DNA of 64,000 nt from assembly GCA_963855995.1 (NCBI GenBank), contig OY979730.1:3348501-3412500 (forward strand). The letters run 5' to 3'. The position numbers and the translations under genes are program-made. The notes below the pieces were generated by a model, which was given only the letters and a program-made list of their open reading frames with translations, ran no database searches and was not told the DNA's origin. Source of the stretch: Muricea muricata. Lineage: Eukaryota > Cnidaria > Anthozoa > Malacalcyonacea > Plexauridae. Shown piece by piece: positions 1-10,300 of this stretch. How positions within the stretch are numbered: position 1 is the first letter of the stretch; the number at the start of each line of letters is the position of its first letter.

Positions 1-727
1 TGGAGAGTGCATAGTTTTTCTTGTGTTTTGAAATGATTGCACTCGCTATTTTTTTTATTCTTGGGTTTCCAACTGAGAATTAATTTCCATTTGTGACAAA
101 TTAACTCAAACAACTACACTAACTTTAACTGTACTGAACTGTACGAAGATTGTGTTTCAAAACTAAAAGGCCATTTGGGTCCATTAAATACCAATATTCT
201 GTTTTTCCAGAACAGCTAAAAAACTTAATATGCCAATATTGTGTAAAATACAAAACAATAGATACTCTGAAGATCTATAACACTTTGGAAAATTTATTTC
301 GACGTTTCAACTAAACTACAGTCATCATCAGGAACTGAATGATCATGATATTACAATACAATTATACAAAGAAATTATGCAAAGAAATAACAAGATATGA
401 TTAGTTAAAAAATAGTAGATTGTTAGAAGCTTTAGTTTTGTGGTTAAATGACTTTGTGGTGAAATTGTAAATATTTTGTATGCTTTATTTTAGAAAGTCC
501 CTATGTCACATAATAAAAAGGTATGGTTTACGTGTTACTCTACAGATGTAATAACAGACGCGTTGGAGTTACGGAAACGACATATAATCAGCGTAAAGGC
601 ACTTTATTTTGGTTTTTGTGCAGCAATTTCGAAAACTTGTGATGGTAATTTTTTAAACGAAGCAAGTTCAAAACAATTCTTAAATTAACAATAAACTAAG
701 GGTACAAAAACTTTCAGAGTTACTTCT

Positions 728-841
<114 letters not shown>

Positions 842-1044
842 CCATCAACAAACTTAGTTAACTACTGCAGTGGTCATATGCTATAGACATTTCTATCACC
901 ATAAATTGGAATTCTTTTAACATCATGTTTAACATATTGCAAATGCATATTTTATTCTTTCTTCGCTGTATTAAGCGGCTATCTCAGATTTTTTCAGAAA
1001 TACTTCTGTTGTTATCTATATTATGTTGTGTTATTTTTAACCAG

Positions 1045-2332
1045 ACGTATGTTCCTGTGCCAGCAAGCAGGGTGATCAAGGGACGAACGTTTCCTTCTCA
1101 GATCTACCAACCGCACGTAAGAAATTGTGTTTGCATATAGAGTTTGTAAATTCACAAGACGAATTTTAGTTTGAACCAGGAAGCATTTTTACTGGTGGGG
1201 CTCATTTACCATTTAGTTTACGAGCTATGGAAGTTCCATGAGTAGCTCGAACTAATGTTGCCTGCGTAGGTAGTGCAATCAAACGTGCACAAAGGTATTT
1301 GTGTGTTCTCTCCTTGGTAATTCAACCAACTGTGAATAGATTCACAGATGTACCCAATTGTCCGTTAGGTCGACTAGTCATGACGCACGATCATTTTGCC
1401 ATGCCAACTTTGCACTATCCTTGGGATCTTTGGGTTTCTGATTTGATTCCCAACATACAATTTTTGAAATGTAGATGGATCAATCAAATGCTTTGAATAA
1501 CTGGGAGAAACAGATGGCGCAAAGACGAAGACAACAAGGCAATCTTGCTAGTAAGTTGGTGCTTAATTAGTGACATTGTAGTTGTTAATCATTAGCTATC
1601 ATAAGATTCTGATCAACTTTTTACTGAAATAAAATTGTCAAATGTGGTAAATGCTCAAATGGATGTTAGTAGCTCAATTACAGACGGAAGGCAACGAAGG
1701 CAATGTATTACAGTCTGGGTTTGGATCCGCATCGGACAGGCTGAAAAACATGCCCGACCACGGCGGGAAGCGATCCTACGACCTAGCTTTCGAATGAAAA
1801 ACTTCATTTTCCCTGGGTACATAACACCCATGTACACAAAAATCATGATCACACTTAAAATTACATTGATATCGAAGGAACTAAACTTATGTTTGGCGTA
1901 TTACATGCTCGAAACAATCTGACCACATAACTCAGTTGGTAGAGCATTGGGCTTGCATTCCGAAGGTCGTAGGTCGGATTCCCGCTGAGGTCAGGCATAT
2001 TTTTCAGCTTGTTCGGTGCGGATATAAACTCAGTGTAACACCAAACAACATAAATTTCACTTGAATACGTGGCACCAAACATAAAAAAAATTCAGGAAAA
2101 CGAACAGCAAATTTTCCATGCTCATTGCTATAACATCTTCAATTTAGAGCTATTACACACATCCACAGAAATGTTGGGAATGAACCAAAACGAAGAATAC
2201 CGCGCCACTCAAGAAGAGAGGTTACTCACTATGTCTGTCTAACTTTTTGCCACTTAGACATTGTTAACAAAACGGGGCGTACTGACATTTAGTGGTTGTG
2301 TATTTAGGCATCTAATCGACAGGAGTATCCAC
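1045..2332 (+). pseudogene. Partial MYCBPAP copy: exons 6-8 and start of exon 9
   Basis: Exon equivalents lie at 1045-1116, 1475-1550, 2148-2237 and 2308-2332. Exon 6 encodes the same 24 residues as the intact gene with only two synonymous changes, and exon 7 is identical, including NNWEKQMAQRRRQQGNL. Exon 8 is damaged. Its splice donor, GT at 21038 in the intact gene, has become CT near 2239, so reading runs into TAA a few codons later, and one Ala has become Thr. Exon 9 is cut after 25 bases and joins unrelated sequence. The copy therefore cannot make a normal MYCBPAP segment. More exons could lie left of the window. Confidence 0.85.
1922..1995 (+). mobile_element. tRNA-derived SINE head (copy 1)
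   Basis: The stretch shows an A-box-like element (actcagttggtagagca) and a B-box-like element (ggtcggattccc) at tRNA spacing. It lacks a proper acceptor stem and sits in the intron between exon copies 7 and 8. A matching copy is at 20720-20794, so the insertion came before the segmental duplication. A functional tRNA is unlikely. Confidence 0.7.
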
Positions 2333-2337
2333 CATCG

Positions 2338-2462
2338 AAGATAGGGATGCTGGTTCGGGGGTGAGAGCTGTCGACCAGGCTATTGAACGCATCAAGACGA
2401 GCATAGAGTGGGTGGAGAGAAGTGCTGAGTCCATTGCAGACTACTTGAACAAAAAATATTAA
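2338..2462 (+). CDS. Terminal exon of an M1-family aminopeptidase (partial)
   Basis: An open frame ending at TAA 2460-2462 encodes DAGSGVRAVDQAIERIKTSI, then EWVERSAESIADYLNKKY. It resembles the last helices of M1 zinc aminopeptidases (aminopeptidase N, ENPEP, ERAP type). Those typically end with a Gly-rich turn, an ALE/AIE-(R/K)-(I/V)-(K/R)-x-N-I-x-W helix and a final tryptophan or leucine helix. The catalytic HEXXH part is not in the window. The exon begins right where the MYCBPAP duplication ends (about 2332), and there is no pyrimidine-rich acceptor before it. Its own acceptor may have been lost, making it a gene remnant. A possible AATAAA poly(A) signal is at 2851-2856. Family call from C-terminal similarity only. 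Confidence 0.6.
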
Positions 2463-3689
2463 GGTAATTTAGGACGAAATCTGATCAGATACGACCATTT
2501 CATAAAACAGCACCCCCGCTACTATTTAGTAACTGACCTCTATACCTGTAACTGTGTTGAAAGCCCATAAAGCGGCTGGGTACGAGGCCTAGTGATATAT
2601 GCAAATTATGGATGAGAACAATGTTATGCCCACTGGTCCTCACTAGCGACATAAGCTCAAGCACAAGTTAAAGCCAATCTCCCTTTAGTCGCAAATATAT
2701 CAAAGTAACCGATGTGTATGTACGCCAATTTACACTTCAAACGAGTAATTTGAATACAGCCCACAAAAGAAAAGGCACATCTACACCATATCACGCCGTC
2801 GAGAATAACTTTGCTGCGACAGTTTCGACCAAATGGAAAATGAGCTCTAAAATAAAAGACAGTGACAAAGCAAAAAACTGCAGCAAAGTGTATGCGACAT
2901 AAGCATCAACATTAAGCGTAAGCATCAGACTACGAGCATAAGTTACAACAGAACAAAAGCAAATTCAAAACAAAATTCTTTCTGCTTTGTGTTCGTAAAC
3001 CTCTGAGGAAAAGTTATCCTTTGCTGTGTTGCTTATGTATGTGTGGTGAAGGGACAGGCTTTATTTACATGTCCGTGATTTCTGGCTACGGATTCACACA
3101 GATTTCGCTTTTCAATTTTCTATTCTAGGAAAAACCCGCCATGAGGGATGAAGCAAAGATATATTATGTGACCCTTAGTTGACGTCATAGTTTCGCTCTT
3201 CAATCAATCGATAATTTTTATGTATGTACATGATCAAACATAATTAGTCAACGTGAGTATATTTGTGTAGAAATTTGATCTGAGACAATGCAATCATTCT
3301 TGAAATTTGTTAATTAATATCGAAAAGAAATACAAAAAATAGTCTAGTCTACGGATGTTGCATTTTCAGACTTTTCCAATGACGCACAGAGGGACGGCAA
3401 TAGGGACAGAGGACATTGGGGGGGGGGGGCAGGGTCTTCCCCCTTTATTCACAACAAGATTTGTAATTCGTTCAAAACCGGTTGGTTCCGCGTACTTGTC
3501 CCTTCCCCATCCCCCCACTTGTTTGGGACTGGCTATGCCCCTGGAGGGCAAAGAGGGGTTTGTTTCTAGGGCAAGGAGGGGGGGGGGGGGGGTGCGCCTC
3601 ATAGCGCTTTTCAAATATTGATGTTACGGTATTTCCAGAGGACAAGCGGCGCGTCTTTCTTCCTGTAGGACTGGGTACCTGTTGTTGCC
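2463..3689. other. Non-coding stretch
   Basis: I see no gene here. It holds an AATAAA at 2851-2856 that could serve the aminopeptidase exon. From about 3340 to 3600 it becomes GC-rich with two long G runs (3419-3430 and 3580-3593). The short open frames on both strands over the G runs are compositional. Confidence 0.6.
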
Positions 3690-3861
3690 ATGGTGAGGCA
3701 GAAGCGTAATGGCGGAACAAAACAAAATTATTTTGAAAGTATTTTACAATATTTGTGAAGTTTTTCGTCACTGAAAAATGAAGTTCTGCACGAAATACTG
3801 GACGACATGAATAGCAAATTGTCAAGTAAACCTTCAAAGAAAGACAGGCCACGCTCCACGG
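3690..3861 (+). other. Candidate first exon with an in-frame TGA
   Basis: An ATG in a strong Kozak-like context (gttgccATGG) opens a frame starting MVRQKRNGGTKQNYFESILQ. It meets TGA at 3756-3758, then stays open in the same frame through a second ATG at 3807 (MNSKLSSKPSKKDRPRSTG). It ends at a consensus splice donor (G/GTAAG at 3862). The stretch is less AT-rich than its surroundings. I do not recognise the protein and found no following exon, so this may be a decayed or false exon. Confidence 0.25.
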
Positions 3862-4522
3862 GTAAGATGTTAAATTTAACAAAATTTAAAATTGTACTTT
3901 AAGATCTGTAATTATTAATGTGTGTTTTAAGTTCGTTTATAGTCCGATGCATTGTAGAAACACATTGAATGGCGAATCTTTTGAATCACTTGTATTATCA
4001 GGCCTATCGTGCCAACTATTGTCTGTTCACTGTGTTGTCACTTGTCATCAGTAGTAGGGGTTATGGAGTTTTAGTGTAAGTTGTGAAGAAAATTCCTAAA
4101 TGTGAACATCTAGGAAAGTTGACTTCGCAAAATCGAAGTCAATAATATTGCTATATCATAAGTTGATTTGATTTACTGGACAGTATAGCTGAAATGTACG
4201 CCCTACTGATCGAGACTGAGGAAATTTTACACTCTACCATACCCTAGTAACATATAAAAGAACAAGAAAAAATCATATATATCCATACTGATGTTGTTCG
4301 GGTAAGGTAATTGTAAAGTACCCAAGCCTGAATTCTGCACTCCATGGTGGAGGTCTTCGGCATGTCATGGGCAATGCAGGTCATGCATTTAGCAAATAAT
4401 AATAGTGTACCAGACTGGAAAGTATGGCTGTTTTTGACGAGATCTCGGGTGTGCAAAACTGTATCAAGGCTACTTAAGTGTGCATGTTAGACAAGTAACA
4501 CTGATCATATTCAGCATTCAAC
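3862..4522. other. Non-coding stretch
   Basis: AT-rich sequence with no open frame of note and no recognised repeat. Confidence 0.5.
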
Positions 4523-4672
4523 CAGTGGCGAAGCCAGCCCGACATTTGGTCATGCAAATGCAAATTTTTCAGTGTTTATAGACTGTTTTAGGACCAATTT
4601 CTAAAGAAATGAGTAATGATAATGATTTAATTTTCATAGCATGATCAAATTGTTGGGCTGTCTTTGCTACTG
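4523..4672. mobile_element. hAT-type MITE (150 bp)
   Basis: Terminal inverted repeats begin CAGTGGCGAAGCCAGC on the left and end in TTTGCTACTG on the right. An exact 8-bp target duplication CATTCAAC flanks it (4515-4522 and 4673-4680). The CAG/CTG ends and 8-bp duplication fit the hAT superfamily. It is the same family as 22812-22962, with the same internal sequence. It has no coding capacity. Confidence 0.9.
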
Positions 4673-6396
4673 CATTCAACCAAGTGTACATGCAAACCTG
4701 AACATATCAAAAATGATTGAGGGTGTGATTGCCATACTTTAATACAGTATTGTAAATATTGGCATATCTCCAGCATGGAGTTCACGTGGAGTGCACTCTG
4801 GTATACCAAGCATCCCAAGTCCAAATGATATCATGTTTCTTTGCAATACTGGCATTTATATTTAGTTGCTGCATCAAGTATTTTCTTGAGTTAGCCTGAA
4901 ATAAACCTCAATTTATTGTCTGATTCTTTAAAACGTTTTAAAACGAAATTTCTCCAGGCCTTATTATAGTATGTTGATATCCGTGATTCCTAATATGGAT
5001 GAGAGGCTTTAAAGGCTTTAAATTTTATTTTGCATAGAACGACATTTCAGATTTTAAAGCTTTACTCCGGTCTATAATAGGAATCCACATGGAAATCAAC
5101 ATTGTCTGATTATGATATTTGATGTTACTGCATGAAAACAAAAAGCACTTATTCTAGGCCTTTGTGTGTGATGTTGAAATTTTTGAAATTTTCTTTTATA
5201 CACACAATTATTAACCTGAAACATGAAAGACTCAAATTTTTTCGTTTTTCTTCATTTTATTGTGCTACACAGATATTTAGTACAAGATGTCAACTGTTAC
5301 TCTATGGGATAACATGTTAAATTATTTGCAAGTGTTCATTTCATTGCAGATGACACACTAAATATAATATTCATATTTAGTTTTTATTTATTATATACTG
5401 TTTGCATTAATCACAGTGACCGAGACTTAATGAAACATTAAGGGGGAAGGATGAGTTCAGTTCCTTTCATACTGCCACTGTAACAGCTGGTGGTTTGATA
5501 CACCTTTTTTATCCATCATTTCAAAACTTTCAAGAATTATCTGGGGAATGGTACACCCTTCACCCTAAGTGTACACCCTTCCTCCTAAGTGTACACCCCT
5601 CCCCCCATTTTCGTTCTTTCAGCCGCTGATAGATTACATACATACATTTACGTTTGTTTACACATACTTCATATAATTATTTAGGATTTTACGTGTCTAT
5701 TTATTATAGCATGTTACATTTTTATTGATTCAATACTATTTATATTCATCACTAAGGAGCAGACACTTCACAAAATATTCAAAAGGGAAGGAATTTTATG
5801 TGGTATTACACTGTCATAGTATACTTATTTAAAAAATTTCAAGCATTTAAAAAATTTCAGAAATTCTTAGACCAATGGTCTCCCCCACTCCACCCCACTT
5901 CCTATTGCACCCTTTAACCCATTTTGTTGTTGTGTCAGCCACTGATAGATTGCTTACTCTATACGCATTATTGTTTGTTTACATAGATTAAATGTATACT
6001 CAGTTGTGGCTACTGCTAATAGGAGTGTTCCTAATATATTGTATCAATTCATTCATTTGCTGGCAATTAAGCTTATTCAGTTCAAGTTTATCAATCATTT
6101 GAAAACTTGATGCATGCACCCATAATTTTTTGTTTTACTACAGTTGGATAGTGTCATAGTGACCAGTTAACTATCTCAAAAAAGTCTCAAAATGCAGGCA
6201 TTATTTTTAGAAAATTTTATCATTGCAGAAACTGGCAAAACTGTTGAAATGTTAAGGACAATAAGATAGATAAACAAACAGAAAAATGCTTAATGCCAAA
6301 ATTGTCTGCTATATATTATTCTGTGGTCAGATCCAAACTGAGGTCATTTGTGCAGTGAACCACTGAAACATTATAACTTGGCTCAATGGGCAACTA
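4673..6396. other. Non-coding stretch with a small tandem repeat
   Basis: No coding region can be supported. At about 5549-5601 there are three copies of a short unit containing gtacacccttc, joined by cctaagt. The rest is AT-rich single-copy-looking sequence downstream of the minus-strand receptor gene. Confidence 0.5.
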
Positions 6397-6708
6397 GCGC
6401 TAAACACAATTTTTTGGTTTGGGAATAAAGAACGAAATTTCCGGAAAGAAATTATGAAAATTAGAAAAACTGCGAATTTTGGCTAGTTTGTACATGTTTG
6501 TATTACGTGCGAGAATTTGTAACTAATTAAGTTACCGATTTACGCACGTAATAACAAAGTATACAAAATTTGCCAACTTTGCAAGGCTAAATTTTTCGTA
6601 TTTTACAACATTTTGCAACCAAACCAGTTTTTCTAATTTTAATGTGCTCTTTCTAGCTACGGTGATTGATTTCCTTCTTTTTACATACAACAAAAATTAG
6701 TCTAGCGC
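6397..6708. mobile_element. Foldback/MITE-like inverted repeat
   Basis: The ends are inverted (GCGCTAaAC on the left, GTcTAGCGC on the right). The interior folds back on itself around tacgtgcgagaa and its partner, with matching arms such as tttgtattacgtgcg and cgcacgtaataacaaa. The arms are diverged, so this is an old copy. The element at 15906-16285 has a similar interior. No target duplication was identified. Confidence 0.55.
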
Positions 6709-7331
6709 AAGTTTCCATTATTCACTTGCACTTCCTGCATTTTCATACACAAATAGTGACGCAATTATTTCTTGAAAAATGCATTTGTGGACAAAATCCC
6801 ATCAATTCAATTTAACATTCAGTTTAACTACTGCAGGAAATGGTTGTAACTGTACCACAAAATAATCTTGACTTTAATGGGCTGATTTGGGTTATTAGCT
6901 AATTAATTTATAGTGCACTTCTATTCATTTTACAACTTACTTTCTGCTACATCGACGTCTACTTATTTCCTTTTTGGCTTTTACTAACACTGCAAAAGAT
7001 CAAAGTTTAGCGTAGACAAATTTTCTACGCTGGATTGTGAGAGTATTGTCTTATTTTTAAGCTTTTTCTGCATAATTTTCGTCCTGTCAAGATTTGTTTT
7101 GTTATGTTAAGAAAACAATTGTGTGAAAAGAAGTCAAGCTTTCTTAACATGAACAATTTTGTGCCCTAAATAATAAATACTGTCCTGAAATATAAGCAAT
7201 TGACCTTTTTCAGTGTATACTTTTACTTATTACTTAGCTATTTTGTTTGTGCTTATGTTTACTTAACGTAAACTGGTATGTTTACTTGACGAAAATGTTA
7301 TTTCCTTATTTCACTTAATTGCCTGCTGATT
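6709..7331. other. Receptor 3' flank, non-coding
   Basis: AT-rich sequence just downstream of the receptor stop codon on the minus strand; probably its 3' UTR and flank. No canonical AATAAA was found close to the stop on that strand, and no gene is visible. Confidence 0.45.
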
Positions 7332-10300
7332 TTACCCAGCCATATTTTCATTTACCGGCTTCTTTTTTGCAGGGAAATATTTTTTCCTAAGCAACTGGTA
7401 ATTCTTTCTGGTAAAGACAAATGCAATACCTACATAGACACCACTAAGCCACGCTATTGTCGATATTGCTATATTTAGGTTTAATTTAAATGAGGGATTG
7501 ATAACCAAAAGTGGGATCCAGCTGATAGCAGTTGTGGTGGACAGCTTAAGCAATATGACAAAACTTTTGCGTTTTCGAACAACATTCGATTTTTGTGCAA
7601 TGGTTCTGCTTGCCTTGAGTTTTTCATGAATGCGATAAGAAGTAATGATAAACATTGTGATAATGTACAACAAAAGACAACAAGGAAGACCGAATTCTTC
7701 CATGAGAGCCAACCAACCAGGAAGATCATGGCCATCAACACAAGTTGATTCAGTTCTGCTTTGATTAAACTTCAAAATATCTTTCGAAACAAGCACAATG
7801 TAGACAACAGCTAAAACGACAGGGACACCCCAACTGAAAAGGCAATACTTCAAGAAGGTTTTCCATTTGTTTTGATCAGACTTCACTAGAGTATTGCGGC
7901 AAAAGGTTTTTTTTAAGTGATAGATATTAACAGCACCGTTTGTGAATATGCAATTCATCGCAAACCTACTTGCTATTTCCACCAGGCCACACGGCATCTT
8001 AAAGACTTCACCCACACGCAAATACAACAAAGAAAATAACACATTAAAAGTCATCAACAACAAAAAGGCGAAGCTTAAACTCATTAAATTTAAACCAGGA
8101 AGATTGCGGAGTTCAGGAAGCATGCCGTAAACCACAAGCAACAACATTAGACAGATGATAGAAAGACCTAAAGCACAGAATGGGGCTATAACTATCGGAT
8201 CAATAAAAATTAGGTAAAGATCGTTGTTAAATTTTCCTTCACATATTTCAAGTTTACCTTTATATGATACACCATAATGGCCTTTTGGTATGACCTGCTC
8301 TGTCAGCGAAATGCGAACACTAAAATCTTTAAGCACAGTGAATTGCTTTGCTCGAAACGTCCAGACCCTTGCGGTCCTCTTGCAACTGAAAAGATGTCCT
8401 GAATTCTTTACCCACTCATTGCGCAGTTTCCAACTGTCTCGTACGTATTTGTTTGTTGAGTTACAAATGTCTATGCTGTCATTCAGAATTCGATATTGGT
8501 TATAATCGTACACTTTGTTTTTATAGAGTATCGAAAAGTTATTCCAAACTTTGTAGTCTTTATCGAATTTGATCTTTATGAGTGAATCTTTGCACAACAA
8601 CATGTCTTCTTTTGTAAAGTTCGGGGTTTTTGGTTTCAACTTTTCATCACAAATGCTTAATTGCCCATGGATCACGTTATATTCTTGTTTTTCAAACGAT
8701 AGAGCACTTTCAGCTAAAAAGGCATTGAATTGCTTGCCAACGACATACTGAGACTTTTTTATGGTGTGCCACCGCGAGCTTGAGCACGTTTGATCTTTGT
8801 ATCCTTTGTCCCACGAATTTCGAGTTTTCCAAATATTTTGAACTTTTGAATTATTAGAAGCACACAGTTCAAAAGCATCATGTCCGAATCTGTATTCACG
8901 ATAATCGTATTGCTTCTTGTGATAAGAGAGCGAAAAGTTTTTAAAAACTTTGTATTCTTCGCTATAGTTTACTCTTACCAGATGGTCATTGCAATTAGAT
9001 ACACTAAGCTTTGCCGAGCAAATCGCAAAATATCCCATGTATACACCGTAATCTTGATTTGTAAGATATTGCTGTGCAGGTTTGAATAAAACTCGAAAAT
9101 CTTTAAATAATGTGTAGCTGTTCCAGAAAAACCCGTCCACGGATGCATTACAATGTCTGAAAGGCAACTCTTTCTTTGCCCACTCATTGCGCAGTTTCCA
9201 GCTATCTTGTACGTGGTTGTCTCTCGAGTTACAAATGTTTATGCTGTCATTCAGAACTCGATATTCCGTGTAATCGTACACCTTGTTCTTATAGCGTATC
9301 GAAAAGTTGTACCAAAGTATGTATTCCTCATAGAATTTGATCTTTTCGAGTGAATCCTTGCACAGCAACATGTCTTCTTTCGTAAAAGTCGGTGTTTCTG
9401 GCTTAAGCTTTTCCCCGCAGATGAAAAATTTTCCGTCAGACACCGTGTATTCATGTCTTTTTAAAGATTGGCCAGATGCAACAAAAAACACATTGAACTG
9501 CTTCCCCACAATGTAATTTTTTGACGTTTTTTGCTTATTCGGGCAGTAAAGTTGACCTTTTCCTTTATTCCACGAATTTCGAATTTTCCAAAGATCCTGA
9601 ATTCTGGAGTTATTAGAAGCACACAGTTCAAAAGCATCATGTCCGAATCTGTATTCACGATAATCGTAATACTTCTTGTGATAAGAGAGCGAAAAGTTTT
9701 TAAAAACTTTGTATTCTTCGCTGTAGTTTACTTTTATCAAATGGTCATTGCAAGATAAACTAAGCTTTGCCGAGCAAATCGCAAAATATCCCAAAATCAC
9801 TCCGTAATTATTCCTTGCAAAACTTTGCTGTGTGGGTATGAAGAAAACAGTAAAGTTTTTAAATAATGTGTAGTTGTTCCAGAAAAAACCGTCCACGGAT
9901 GCATTACAATGTTTGAAAGGCAACAATTGCTTTACCCAATCATTGCGCAGTTTCCAACTGTCTCTTACGTAGTTGTCCTTCGAGTTACAAATGTGTATGC
10001 TATCATTCAGAATTCGATATTCGGTATAATGGTAAACTTTGTTCTTATAGAGTATTGAAAAATTATTCCAAACTTTGTATTTTTCATCGAATTTGATCTT
10101 TATTAGAGAATCCTTGCACAGCAAGATGTCTTCTTTCGTAAGGTTCGGTGTTTCTGGTTTAAGCTTCTCCCCGCAGATGAAAAATTGTCCGTCAAACACC
10201 ATATATTCATGTTTTTTAAAAGATTGCGCAGTTGCAACAAAAAACACATTGAACTGCTTCCCCACAACATAATAAGTCTTATTTATCGTTATCAACGGGT

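Noticed and set aside
1922..1995. tRNA gene (also 20720, 52641 and 59637)
   Set aside because: A- and B-box words are present, but stems do not form a full cloverleaf by eye and the units are duplicated within larger repeats. SINE heads are more likely.
3366..3882. Overlapping ORFs on both strands across the G runs
   Set aside because: Pro/Gly-rich translations are produced by homopolymer runs; no domain is recognisable.
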